Shown here: positions 9,138 to 17,992 of the stretch, one piece after another
Numbering within the stretch: position 1 is the stretch's first letter
How the letters are laid out: the number at the start of each line of letters is the position of its first letter
From: Bradyrhizobium canariense
GTDB taxonomy: Bacteria > Pseudomonadota > Alphaproteobacteria > Rhizobiales > Xanthobacteraceae
Reading direction: 5' to 3'
Assembly (NCBI RefSeq): GCF_018130465.1
Contig: NZ_JAFCKJ010000003.1
Span: 124,001 to 188,000 of the forward strand
DNA: 64,000 bases
The notes under the pieces: model-generated
The model's input: the letters and a program-made list of their open reading frames with translations, nothing else
Databases searched by the model: none
What the model was told of the DNA's origin: nothing
Made by a program: the position numbers and the translations under genes

Positions 9138-10640
9138 TCAAACCGGTCCGGAACGGTCGCGAAAAGCTTCGACCATCAGGGGGTTAAGCCCGAGTTCGCT
9201 GAGCGCCTCGCGGGCGCGGGCATTGTCTTGGGCCCGGCCCGCGAGCCGGTGACCGGAGAGCCGATCGGGCAGCGCGGTCAGCAGGGCGCCCTGGCCGAGC
9301 CGGCGCGCCCATTCCTGGAGGTCGTTGGAGAGGAAGCGGTAGCCGCCGACGGCCATGATCCCGGAGGGCGGCGCGGTGATGCAGATCGCGCCGCTGGGAC
9401 GGTCGAGCCGCGCGGCATAGCCGGTGTCGACATAGTCGCGTGGCGGCTGCGCGGTCAGGGTGTCGCCGACCGGCTGCGGCGGGGCGTAGGCCGCGATCGG
9501 CACCATCGGGCCGCGCAGGCCGAGCGTGCCTTTCGGCGTCAGCAGAATCTCGCCGGCGATCGACGAACCCGACTGCTCGCGCGGCGCACCGTGCGGTCCC
9601 GGCATCACCGGCACCGGCATGCCGTCCTCGCCACGCCGGGCGCCGAACAATCCGGCCTCGCCGAACAGATAGACGTCCGTGAACGGCGCATGCGGCGCGA
9701 TCCAGGCCTCGCTCGCCGCCACCTGCTCGGGGGCGCGCCACAGGCCGATGACGTTGCGCAAGGTCGGCATCCGCGCCGCCAGATCGGAATCGCCGAGCCG
9801 CTGGGCAAACTGCGCCGGCGCGATCAGCACGTCGCATTCGTGCTCGTTGATCTGCTGCTCCAGCACGTCGTTCTCGAACGGATGATGCAGCGCCAGCGTG
9901 CCGCCGCACAGCAGCCACACCGCAAGCGAGGAGGCGAGCCCTGCGAACGACATCGGCGTGAACGCCGTCATCACGGTCGCGCCCTGCCGGATGTCGGCTT
10001 CCAGCGACATCGCAAGGCCGCCCGCGATCAGGCTGAAATGCGGCCGCGGCACAGGGCGAAAGCCTTCCGCGGTGACGTCGAACGAGATCATCGCCGCCTT
10101 GCGGCCGTCCTGGATCACGGCGCGCGTGGTCCCGGGCGGGCGTGCCAGCACCTCGTCGAGCGAGGCCATGCCTTCGGGCAGGTCGGTGCCGAAGCCGCAG
10201 ACATGGCGGATCGAGAAGGCTTCCGCGGCCGCATGCATTGCGAGATCGGCATAGCTGACGCCGTCGACCGTCCTCATGGTGACGATGGCGCGCGCCGCGG
10301 TGCGGTTCAGAGCGGCGGTCAGTTCGGCATGGCGCCAGAGCAGCGGCAGCACGGCGACGACGAGGCCGGCGCGATGGGCGGCGAGCACGGTGAGCACGAA
10401 CTCGACCGTATTCGGCAGCTGGATGGCGATGACGGAATTGGCCGGCAGGCCCGATTCGACGAAATAGGCCGACAGCGCCTCGATGGCCGTGTCAGCCTCG
10501 GCGTAGCTCATCCGCCGCGGCTCGTGCCCGGTCACCCGGAACTTGTTGAGGGGGTCGAGCAGAGCGGGCGCGTGCGGCTGCCGTATCAGCGTGCGCTGAA
10601 ACAGCGTGTCGAGCGTCGGCGATACGGCTGGCTGGTTCAC
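9138..10640 (-). CDS. AMP-binding (acyl-CoA synthetase-like) protein, degenerate
   Basis: 500 residues with the overall layout of the ANL superfamily (RMSYAEADTAIEALSAYFVESG early, IQLPNTVEFVLTVLAAHRAG next). The phosphate-binding loop that normally reads TSGTTGxPKG is replaced by ISFDVTAEGFRPVPRPHF. The later YGxTE motif reads YLFGEAGLF, and TGD reads VDTGYAARLD. The C-terminal catalytic lysine region is not recognisable. It may have lost adenylation activity or use a divergent mechanism. It starts four bases after the upstream peptide-binding-protein gene, so the two form a tight operon. Confidence 0.75.
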   Translation of the reverse strand: MNQPAVSPTLDTLFQRTLIRQPHAPALLDPLNKFRVTGHEPRRMSYAEADTAIEALSAYFVESGLPANSVIAIQLPNTVEFVLTVLAAHRAGLVVAVLPLLWRHAELTAALNRTAARAIVTMRTVDGVSYADLAMHAAAEAFSIRHVCGFGTDLPEGMASLDEVLARPPGTTRAVIQDGRKAAMISFDVTAEGFRPVPRPHFSLIAGGLAMSLEADIRQGATVMTAFTPMSFAGLASSLAVWLLCGGTLALHHPFENDVLEQQINEHECDVLIAPAQFAQRLGDSDLAARMPTLRNVIGLWRAPEQVAASEAWIAPHAPFTDVYLFGEAGLFGARRGEDGMPVPVMPGPHGAPREQSGSSIAGEILLTPKGTLGLRGPMVPIAAYAPPQPVGDTLTAQPPRDYVDTGYAARLDRPSGAICITAPPSGIMAVGGYRFLSNDLQEWARRLGQGALLTALPDRLSGHRLAGRAQDNARAREALSELGLNPLMVEAFRDRSGPV

Positions 10641-10644
10641 GGCG

Positions 10645-12513
10645 TCACTTTGCTTGATGAGCTTGCGGCGGCCCCTTCGACCACCAGGTCTCCGGCAAAT
10701 AGCCGGACAGCGAGGTGGCCTTTGGCCGTTCTATCCGATTCCAGCGCGCGATCCATTGCTCGGATACGTTAAACAGGGGGATTGTATAGAAACCGGAGAT
10801 CAAAGCGCGATCGAGCGCCCGCACCGCTGAGACGAAAGCCGTATGTTCACGGGCTTCCAGCAGTGCGGCGATCATCGCATCGACCGCGGGATCCCTGGCA
10901 CCCATGTAGTTGCGGGTGCCCGGATTGTCGGCGGCAGCGCTGCCCCAGTAGAAATATTGCTCGTTGCCGGGCGACAGCGACTGATCCCAGCGGTTCTGGA
11001 TCATGTCGAACTCGTAAGCGAGCCGGCGCTGGTCGAACTGCACGGGATCGACCGATCGCACGCTCGGCTCGATGCCGGCGCGCTTAAGGTCGCGCTGGAA
11101 GGCAAGCGCGACGCGTTCCTGGTCGCGGGTCGTGACCAAAATCTCGAAGGTGAAGGGCGCCTTGGTCGCGCGGTTGCGTAGCACGGTGCCGTCGAGATCG
11201 TAGCCGGCCTCCGACAACAGCTTCAGGGCCGCGCGCAGCGTGGTCCGGTCGCGCCCCGAACCGTCGGTCACCGGCAGGCGATAGCTGCCGTCCAGGATGT
11301 CAGGCGGGATCTGCGCGGCGAACGGCTTGAGCAGCTCGCGCTCGCGCGCATCCGCGGGATGGCCATACGCTGACAGGTCCGAGCCGGCAAAATAGCCGGC
11401 GACGCGCGCGTAGAGGTTGAAGAAGTAGTTGCGATTGACGAGCTCGAAATCGAACAGCAGCGTCAAGGCCTGGCGCACGCGGATGTCGGCGAAGATGGGA
11501 CGCCTCGTGTTGAACACCAGAAATTCGGAAGGTTGCGGCATGCCCGGCTTGATGGTGTCGCGGATCACCTCGCCGTTCTTCGCCGCCGGAAAGTCATAGC
11601 CGTCGTGCCAGCGCAGCGGCTCGTGCTCGATGCGGAAATCATAGAGGCCGCGCTTGAAAGCTTCGAACTGGCCGTTGGCCTCGCGAAAATAGTCGAGCCT
11701 GATCTCGTCGAAATTGTAGAGCCCGCGATTGATGGCGAGGTCGCGGCCCCAATAGTCGGGATTGCGGGTGAGCGTCACGCTGGCGCCGGGCCTCACCGCG
11801 GTGACGCGATAGGGGCCGGAGCCGACCGGGCCCGTCAGCGTCGTCTCCTCGAAAGCCGCGACGTCGACCGCATGTTTCGGCAGGATCGGCATCAGGCCGA
11901 GGATTAGCGGCAGTTCGCGGTCGTTGGCTCCCGCGAGGTCGAAGCGGACGGTGAGGGGATCCGGCGCCTCGGCACTTGCGACCTTGCTGTAATATTGCCG
12001 GTGGTTGGGGCGGCCGTGGTCGCGCAACAGCTGCCAGGAGAACAGCACGTCCTCGGCGCGGACCGGCTTGCCGTCGGAGAAGCGGGCGCGGGGATCGATG
12101 CGGAACGTGACAAAGCTCCGCTCGTCATCGGTCTCGACCGATCTGGCGAGCAAGCCGTAGAGCGTGAACGGTTCGTCATTGCCGCGCGCGAGCAGGCTCT
12201 CGACCACGTAGTTCCGGATCTGCTGCACGGCCAGTCCCTTGACGATGAAGGGATTGAGGCTGTCGAAGGTGCCGAGTGCGCCCCAGGTCAGCCGGCCGCC
12301 CTTGGGCGCGTCAGGGTTGACGTATGGCATGTGGGTGAAATCGGCAGGCATCGCCGGCATGCCGTGCATGGCAATAGCGTGGGCTTCCTCGGCCCCTGCG
12401 CCGCTTGCCCCGAGCCCCACGGCGAACGGGAGCCCCATGGCGAAAGCCAGGATGCAGAGGCGGACGCAAAGACCCTCGGGGCGGCCCTCGAGAAGGCGCT
12501 GGAACATGAACAT
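10645..12513 (-). CDS. YejA-like extracellular peptide-binding protein
   Basis: About 622 residues from the ATG at 12513, which starts a signal peptide (hydrophobic core LCILAFAMGLPFAVGLGASGAGA). It belongs to the SBP_bac_5 family of ABC importer binding proteins. Family motifs include AMHGMPAMPADFTHMPYVNPDAPKGG cut across the mature N-terminus, GSGPYRV and NPDYWGRD. It most resembles YejA-type oligopeptide or microcin-C binding proteins. No permease or ATPase genes adjoin it; the downstream neighbour is the degenerate AMP-binding protein. Transport partners must lie elsewhere. A longer upstream reading frame exists but lacks a signal peptide. Confidence 0.88.
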   Translation of the reverse strand: MFMFQRLLEGRPEGLCVRLCILAFAMGLPFAVGLGASGAGAEEAHAIAMHGMPAMPADFTHMPYVNPDAPKGGRLTWGALGTFDSLNPFIVKGLAVQQIRNYVVESLLARGNDEPFTLYGLLARSVETDDERSFVTFRIDPRARFSDGKPVRAEDVLFSWQLLRDHGRPNHRQYYSKVASAEAPDPLTVRFDLAGANDRELPLILGLMPILPKHAVDVAAFEETTLTGPVGSGPYRVTAVRPGASVTLTRNPDYWGRDLAINRGLYNFDEIRLDYFREANGQFEAFKRGLYDFRIEHEPLRWHDGYDFPAAKNGEVIRDTIKPGMPQPSEFLVFNTRRPIFADIRVRQALTLLFDFELVNRNYFFNLYARVAGYFAGSDLSAYGHPADARERELLKPFAAQIPPDILDGSYRLPVTDGSGRDRTTLRAALKLLSEAGYDLDGTVLRNRATKAPFTFEILVTTRDQERVALAFQRDLKRAGIEPSVRSVDPVQFDQRRLAYEFDMIQNRWDQSLSPGNEQYFYWGSAAADNPGTRNYMGARDPAVDAMIAALLEAREHTAFVSAVRALDRALISGFYTIPLFNVSEQWIARWNRIERPKATSLSGYLPETWWSKGPPQAHQAK

Positions 12514-12775
12514 CGGGACACGTTGATTCGAGGACCGGGCGGGCCTGAATCCTATCACAGGGATTTTCCCCGGGGCGCACGCCGGCGCACGGTCAAAGAC
12601 GCTTGTCGGCATTGATCTTTTCGGCGGCCACGTTAAGAAGGCGGGCAATCGCGCAACAGCGCCGAGCCCGTCACTTATCCGCCTCATTTGACGGGGAGAG
12701 AGCCGCGCCCAACGCGGCCTGGTTCGGTGCGTCGAAGCGGTTCGGGCACTTCCCGTTCAGAAAGGGTTTTCCGCA

Positions 12776-13594
12776 ATGAATTTCCGTTACTTGGCCGCGT
12801 CCGTCCGGCCGCGCGGGCGACTTCTCGTCTTGTTGACGGCGGCGGCGTTGGCCGTCCCGGTTGCCGCCGAGGCCCAGGCTCCCGCGCCGGCTCCGGGCGC
12901 ACCCGCGCCCAAGGCGGCCCCGAAAGCGGCTCCGAAGGCTGCTCCCAAGGCTCCGGCGCCCGCCGCGCAGGCGCCCGCCCAGCCGGCTCCCGCTCAGGGC
13001 GCTCCGGCGCAGCAGGGTGCGGCCCAGCCGGCCGATCAGCAGATCCAGCTGATCTACGCCCCCTGGACCAAGTTCTGCCTCAAGGGCCAGGACGCCAATG
13101 CCAAGCAGGTCTGCTTCACCGGCAAGGATGGTCGTATCGAGTCGGGCCAGCCGGTCATCGCGGCCGTCATTATCGAGCCGGAAGGCGAGCCGAAGAAGAT
13201 CCTGCGCGTGACGCTGCCGCTCGGAATGCAGCTTGTGCACGGTACCCGCATCATCGTGGACAACAATGCGCCGTTGCAGAGCCCCTATGTGATCTGCTTC
13301 CAGAACGGCTGCATGTCCGACTACGAGGCCACGCCCGAGTTCATCGCCAGCATGAAGAAGGGCCAGAACCTCGTTGTTCAGGCGATCAATGCCAACGGCG
13401 CGCCGCTGACGCTGCCGCTGCCGCTCGCCGGCGAATTCCAGAAGGCCTATGACGGCCCGCCGACCGATCCGAAGGTGTTCGAGGAAACCCAGAAGAAGCT
13501 CCAGGAAGAGCTTCAGAAGAAGGCTGACGAGCAGCGCAAGAAGCTCGAGCAGCAGGGCACGCCTCCCGGCACGCCGCCGGCCGGTCAGAAGTAA
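12776..13594 (+). CDS. IalB (invasion-associated locus B) family protein
   Basis: 272 residues. A signal peptide (LLVLLTAAALAVPVAAEAQA) is followed by a low-complexity Ala/Pro/Lys linker (residues about 34-85) and the IalB domain, seen in IYAPWTKFCLKGQDANAKQVC and QSPYVICFQNGCMSDYEA. Conserved cysteines suggest disulfides in the periplasm. The C-terminus is a charged, probably coiled-coil helix (EETQKKLQEELQKKADEQRKK). The family is named after a Bartonella invasion factor but is widespread in non-pathogenic Rhizobiales with unclear function. Confidence 0.9.
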   Translation: MNFRYLAASVRPRGRLLVLLTAAALAVPVAAEAQAPAPAPGAPAPKAAPKAAPKAAPKAPAPAAQAPAQPAPAQGAPAQQGAAQPADQQIQLIYAPWTKFCLKGQDANAKQVCFTGKDGRIESGQPVIAAVIIEPEGEPKKILRVTLPLGMQLVHGTRIIVDNNAPLQSPYVICFQNGCMSDYEATPEFIASMKKGQNLVVQAINANGAPLTLPLPLAGEFQKAYDGPPTDPKVFEETQKKLQEELQKKADEQRKKLEQQGTPPGTPPAGQK

Positions 13595-13616
13595 TCGGGG
13601 TCAAATCCCGGACATG

Positions 13617-13647
13617 AAAAAGGCGCTCGGTTCGAGCGCCTTTTTTT
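13617..13647. terminator. Bidirectional intrinsic terminator
   Basis: Perfect stem AAAAAGGCGCTCG/CGAGCGCCTTTTT with a 3-nt loop and a seven-T run on the plus strand. It sits between the convergent ialB-family and hspQ genes and has a T-tract in both orientations. Confidence 0.92.
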
Positions 13648-13704
13648 CTTGCCCATTGTGTCTGAGCGAAGATGTGTCTGAGCGAAGATGCGTGCGTGCG
13701 AGAC

Positions 13705-14037
13705 TCAGTTCAGTGACGGGTTCCGCGGGCGGTAGCCGCCGGTCTTGTCCTTGATGAAGATCTCGGCGACCTGGGAATGACGGATCGGCTCGCCGGAATC
13801 GTCCGGCACCAGGTTCTGCTCGGAGACATAGGCGACGTATTCCGATTCCGCGTTCTCGGCGAGCAGGTGATAGAATGGCTGGTCCTTGTGGGGCCGCACC
13901 TCCTCGGGGATCGACAGCCACCACTCCTCGGTGTTGTTGAATTCCGGATCGATGTCGAAGACCACGCCCCGGAACGAGAAGATCCGGTGGCGCACGACCT
14001 GTCCGATCTGGAATTTGGCGGTCCGCGCTTTAATCAT
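13705..14037 (-). CDS. hspQ: Heat shock protein HspQ
   Basis: 110 residues of the HspQ/YccV family (KFQIGQVVRHRIFSFRGVVFDIDPEF; DQPFYHLL; YVSEQNL). In enterobacteria HspQ binds hemimethylated oriC DNA and acts as an adaptor of the Lon protease. The complete family length is present. It is convergent with the ialB-family gene, sharing the bidirectional terminator, and divergent from the AEC permease. Confidence 0.93.
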   Translation of the reverse strand: MIKARTAKFQIGQVVRHRIFSFRGVVFDIDPEFNNTEEWWLSIPEEVRPHKDQPFYHLLAENAESEYVAYVSEQNLVPDDSGEPIRHSQVAEIFIKDKTGGYRPRNPSLN

Positions 14038-14143
14038 TTCCCGTCGATAGACCAGGATTGTGGCCGATGCTAGTGCCCTCTTTTGGAATTACCCCTCGCT
14101 TAAGGGGCAGATAGCTCCAAGGTCTTCAGAAAACACTTCATCA

Positions 14144-15097
14144 ATGGTCGATATCCTCAATCTGGCTCTACCTTATTTCGGCTTGATCTTCGTCGGTTTT
14201 GCCTGCGGCAAGGTCAAAGCCCTGCCGGAATCGGGCCTCGCCTGGATGAACTTCTTCCTGCTCTACGTGTCGCTGCCGGCACTGCTGTTTGCAATCATGT
14301 CCAAGACGCCGTTCTCGGAATTGAACAACCCGCCGTTCCTGGTTGCGACCACGCTGTCGACGGTCGCCGCGTTCACCCTGGCGCTGGTTCTCGGCAAGGT
14401 TTTCGGCCGGCTGACACTGCGCGAGGCGACGCTCGCGGGTCTCTCCGGTGGCTACGGCAATATCGGCTATATGGGGCCGGGGCTGGCGCTCGCCGTGCTC
14501 GGGACCAAGGCGTCGGCGCCGACCGCGTTGATCTTCTGCTGCGACAGCATCTTCCTGTTCACGATCGTGCCGCTGCTGATCGAGCTCTCCGACCGCGACC
14601 ATCCCTCGATCGTGCATGCCTTCGGTGTCGTGCTGAAGCAGATCGTGCTCAACCCGTTGATCATGTCGGCCTGTTTTGGCGCGGCCTTCGCATCGCTGCA
14701 TATCGAGATGCCCGTCGCGCTCGATCGCACCATCACGTTCCTCCAGAATGCGGCGGCCCCGACCGCGCTGTTCGTGCTCGGCGTGACCGTGGCGCTGCGC
14801 CCATTCGACCGGGTCCCGTGGGAAGTGCCGGGCGTGATCGCCGTCAAGCTGCTGTTCCATCCGCTCGCAGCGTTCGGCCTGATGCTGGCGTTCGGTCCCT
14901 TCGCGCAGCCCTGGGCCGCGACCGCCGTGCTGATGGCCTCGCTGCCGCCGGCGTTGAACGTGTTCGTCATCGCCCGGCAGAACGACGCCTGGATCGAATC
15001 CGCCTCCGTCGCGGTGTTGCTCGGGACCTTTGCGTCCGTGGTCACGCTGACCAGTGTGATGTGGGCGATCCAGACCGGCCGGCTGGCGTTTCCCTGA
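14144..15097 (+). CDS. AEC family (auxin efflux carrier-like) transporter
   Basis: 317 residues from the ATG at 14144 (MVDILNLALPYFGLIFVG), chosen because it begins at the first membrane helix; an upstream in-frame extension would add a hydrophilic tail. About ten membrane helices are visible in the two five-helix halves typical of AEC carriers, with the conserved GGYGNIGYMGPGL and SLPPALNVFVIARQ motifs at the unwound helices. Substrates of bacterial members include malate, malonate and other organic anions. No regulator adjoins it, so the substrate is unknown. Confidence 0.88.
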   Translation: MVDILNLALPYFGLIFVGFACGKVKALPESGLAWMNFFLLYVSLPALLFAIMSKTPFSELNNPPFLVATTLSTVAAFTLALVLGKVFGRLTLREATLAGLSGGYGNIGYMGPGLALAVLGTKASAPTALIFCCDSIFLFTIVPLLIELSDRDHPSIVHAFGVVLKQIVLNPLIMSACFGAAFASLHIEMPVALDRTITFLQNAAAPTALFVLGVTVALRPFDRVPWEVPGVIAVKLLFHPLAAFGLMLAFGPFAQPWAATAVLMASLPPALNVFVIARQNDAWIESASVAVLLGTFASVVTLTSVMWAIQTGRLAFP

Positions 15098-15103
15098 GCG
15101 GCA

Positions 15104-15159
15104 GCTACTTCCGCCAACCTACCTGCGCCAGATTACCTGCGCCAACCTACTTCCGCCAC
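15104..15159. repeat. Four 14-bp imperfect tandem repeats covering the ubiH stop
   Basis: Units at 15104, 15118, 15132 and 15146, for example CCTACCTGCGCCAG and CCTACTTCCGCCAC. The rightmost unit holds the last codons and the stop of the UbiH-type gene. The other three lie downstream of it in the gap before the AEC gene. Confidence 0.85.
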
Positions 15160-16331
15160 GTTGGCGTCAGGCCTTCGCGCATCGCAAAACGCCGGAGCGG
15201 GCCGATCGCGCCGAGCAGGTGCATGCCGACGGCGCGGACCGGCTGGAGCGGCAGGAAATCGTTCAGCAGCGAGCGGTTGGCGATGTCGATCGCAAAGGTC
15301 CGGCTCAGGATGTCCGGACGCCGGGCCCGGTCGTAACGCTTGAGCACGTCTGCTGCGCCAGGATCCTGACCGGCCGCGATGGCTTCGCCTGCAAGCCTCG
15401 CAATGTCGGCGGCATCGCGCAGGCCGAGATTGAGACCCTGGGCGCCGATCGGAGGAACCACATGGGCGGCTTCGCCGACCAGTGCGATGCGGTCGCGGCC
15501 AAAGGATTTGGGACGTTCGATCGCCAGCGGGAACAGGTTGCGCCCCGGCTCCACCGTCATACGCCCCAAAATGGAATGGGATTGCTTCTCGATCGCGGTG
15601 GACAATTCCTCGTCGCTCAGGCCGCGAAGCCGTTCGGCGTCCGCAGGCGCCGAGACCCAGACGATGCTGGAGCGATCGCCGGGCAGGGGCACGAACACGC
15701 AAGGGCCATGCGGCGTGTGGAACTCGGTCGAGACGTTGCGATGGGGCCGCGCGTGGGCGACGTTGAAGGTCAGCGCCGTCTGGGTCAGCTCGCGCCGCGT
15801 CACCGCGATGCCGGAAGCTTCGCGGCAAAGCGACTGCCGGCCGTCGGCGCCGACCACCAGGCGGGCCGAGAGAAATTGCGCAGCGGCCGTGCGGATCGCG
15901 ACGTCATCGGCTTCGATGACGACAGTTTCGGCCTCGTCGTCGAAACGGACGAGACCGGACAGTTCGGCCGCGCGCGCTTCCAGCGCCAGCATCAGCGAGC
16001 GGTTGTCGATGTTGTAGCCGAAGGCATCGAGGCCGATTTCGTGGCAGGAGAACCGGACTTCCGGGCTGCGGAACAGCCGGCCGGTGTCGTCGACGAGCCG
16101 CATGATTTCGAGCGCGGCCGCCTTGTCCTTGCAGCGCGGCCAGACGTCGAGGCTCTCCAGGAGATCGACGGAGGCACCGAGCAGGGCGGTCGTGCGGTTG
16201 TCGGCATAGGGCACGCGACGCGCCACCAGCGCGGTCCGTGCGCCCGCCTGCGCCAGTGCGATGGCCGCGCTAAGTCCCGCCGGTCCGCCGCCGATCACGG
16301 CCGCGTCAAAGAGTGTCGATGCATCTGTCAT
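15147..16331 (-). CDS. UbiH/UbiF/COQ6-type FAD-dependent hydroxylase
   Basis: 394 residues. Contains the FAD dinucleotide-binding motif VIGGGPAGLSAAIAL at residues 11-25, the DG motif VVGADGRQS in the middle, and the GD motif LVGEAAHVVPPIGAQGLNLGLRD near residue 285. This layout is that of class A flavin monooxygenases that hydroxylate the ubiquinone precursor ring. Which ring position is modified cannot be read from sequence, since alphaproteobacterial members (UbiL, UbiM, UbiH) differ. Its stop lies inside a 14-bp tandem repeat. Divergent from the pcs gene. Confidence 0.85.
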   Translation of the reverse strand: MTDASTLFDAAVIGGGPAGLSAAIALAQAGARTALVARRVPYADNRTTALLGASVDLLESLDVWPRCKDKAAALEIMRLVDDTGRLFRSPEVRFSCHEIGLDAFGYNIDNRSLMLALEARAAELSGLVRFDDEAETVVIEADDVAIRTAAAQFLSARLVVGADGRQSLCREASGIAVTRRELTQTALTFNVAHARPHRNVSTEFHTPHGPCVFVPLPGDRSSIVWVSAPADAERLRGLSDEELSTAIEKQSHSILGRMTVEPGRNLFPLAIERPKSFGRDRIALVGEAAHVVPPIGAQGLNLGLRDAADIARLAGEAIAAGQDPGAADVLKRYDRARRPDILSRTFAIDIANRSLLNDFLPLQPVRAVGMHLLGAIGPLRRFAMREGLTPTWRK

Positions 16332-16460
16332 GGAACGACATTTGACACGCTGCGCGGCAAATTCAAGCCCACCTATATTTCCCTGATTTTATGACGAATT
16401 GTGCGACCGAGCGCCGCAAAGGCTTATGTGCAAACCGGTGCCATTCTGATAGCAGAAGCC

Positions 16461-17186
16461 ATGGACAGCCAAGAGGATTCCCTGAAGCCCACGCCCGCGA
16501 TCCGTGCCGCTGCCTTCTCGGTGCACATCTTCACCGCGTTCGGCGCGGCGATCGCGCTGCTGGCGATGCTTGAGGCCGTGCGCGAGCACTGGGCGGCGAT
16601 GTTTCAATGGCTGGGCGTCGCCCTCATCATCGACGCGATCGACGGGCCGATTGCGCGCCGGCTCAACGTCAAGGACGTGCAGCCGAACTGGTCGGGCGAC
16701 GTGCTCGATCTCGTGGTCGATTTCGTCACCTATGTCTTCGTGCCGGCCTATGCGATCGTGGCCAGCGGCTTGCTGCTGCCGGTCGCTGCTCCCTTGCTCG
16801 GCGTCGCCATCATCGTCACCAGCGCACTCTATTTCGCCGATCTGCGCATGAAGGCGGACGACAATCATTTCCGCGGTTTTCCGGCGCTGTGGAATGCGGC
16901 GGCGTTCTACCTGTTCCTGCTGCACTGGCCGCCGCTGCTGTCGACGTTGCTGGTAGCAAGCCTGGTCGTGCTGACCTTCGTGCCGTTCCACGTGCTGCAT
17001 CCGGTGCGCGTCGTGCGGCTGCGCTGGCTGACGATGTCGCTGATCGCCATCTGGGCTCTGCTCTCCCTCTACACGCTGCAGATGGACTTTCGCGTCGGCA
17101 CCGGCGTGACTGTCGCGCTCTGCGCGATCGCGCTCTGGATCAGCTTCAGCGACGCATTGATACGGCTGACAAGATCCTTCGCATGA
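16461..17186 (+). CDS. pcs: Phosphatidylcholine synthase
   Basis: 241 residues from the ATG at 16461 (MDSQEDSLK). The CDP-alcohol phosphotransferase signature is complete: DGPIAR, then a glycine and two aspartates in SGDVLDLVVD. Around eight membrane helices follow. Pcs condenses choline with CDP-diacylglycerol to make phosphatidylcholine in the inner membrane, a lipid needed by rhizobia for host interaction. The stop overlaps the start of the terC-like gene (ATGA), so the two are coupled. Confidence 0.93.
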   Translation: MDSQEDSLKPTPAIRAAAFSVHIFTAFGAAIALLAMLEAVREHWAAMFQWLGVALIIDAIDGPIARRLNVKDVQPNWSGDVLDLVVDFVTYVFVPAYAIVASGLLLPVAAPLLGVAIIVTSALYFADLRMKADDNHFRGFPALWNAAAFYLFLLHWPPLLSTLLVASLVVLTFVPFHVLHPVRVVRLRWLTMSLIAIWALLSLYTLQMDFRVGTGVTVALCAIALWISFSDALIRLTRSFA

Positions 17187-17917
17187 TGCACCTGTTGACC
17201 AGCCCCGAAGCCTGGGCCGCGCTCCTCACCTTGACGTCGCTCGAGATCGTGCTCGGCATCGACAACGTCATCTTCCTGTCGGTGATCGTCTCGCGCATTC
17301 CCGAGAAGCAGGCGAACCGCGCCCGCCAGATCGGGCTCGCGCTGGCGCTGATCTTCCGCATCATCCTGCTCAGCCTCCTGGTCTGGCTGATCGGCCTGAC
17401 CGCGCCGGTGTTTTCGTTTTCGGGTTACGGCTTCTCCTGGCGCGACCTCATCCTGATCGGCGGCGGCCTGTTCCTGATCGCGAAGGCGACGCACGAGATT
17501 CATGGCGAGGTCGAAGCCGATGACGGCGAGGGCGACGAGAAGTCCCCTCGTAACGCCTTCTTCTGGGTGATCGTCCAGATCGTGATCGTCGACATCGTGT
17601 TCTCGCTGGATTCGATCATCACGGCGATCGGCATGGCGCAGGACATCGAGATCATGATCGCGGCCGTCGTGATCGCCTGCCTGATCATGTACATTTCGTC
17701 CGGGCCGGTGTCGCGATTCGTCGCGGAGCATCCGACCACGAAAATGCTGGCGCTGGCCTTCCTGGTGCTGATCGGCGTCGCGTTGGTTGCGGACGGATTC
17801 CAATTCCACATCCCGCGCGGCTACATCTATTTCGCGATTGCGTTCTCGGCGGCGGTCGAGTTCTTCAACGTGGTGGCGAAGCGCAACCGCAGGAAAACCG
17901 GCAAGCCGTCGGTCTAA
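17183..17917 (+). CDS. TerC family integral membrane protein
   Basis: 244 residues with about seven membrane helices. The TerC hallmarks are EIVLGIDNVIFL in helix 1 and VDIVFSLDSIITAIG in the second half, each with the acidic residues linked to metal transport. Members export manganese and help metalate secreted proteins; the tellurium name is historical. The start is the ATG that overlaps the pcs stop by four bases. The C-terminal tail is basic (RNRRKTGKPSV). Confidence 0.9.
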   Translation: MMHLLTSPEAWAALLTLTSLEIVLGIDNVIFLSVIVSRIPEKQANRARQIGLALALIFRIILLSLLVWLIGLTAPVFSFSGYGFSWRDLILIGGGLFLIAKATHEIHGEVEADDGEGDEKSPRNAFFWVIVQIVIVDIVFSLDSIITAIGMAQDIEIMIAAVVIACLIMYISSGPVSRFVAEHPTTKMLALAFLVLIGVALVADGFQFHIPRGYIYFAIAFSAAVEFFNVVAKRNRRKTGKPSV

Positions 17918-17992
17918 CCGTTCCAGCCAGCGTCGAGTTGACAAGGCGGGCGCGATGTCTTTCGCTGGCCCGCGAGAAGAGGAGGTCAGGTG

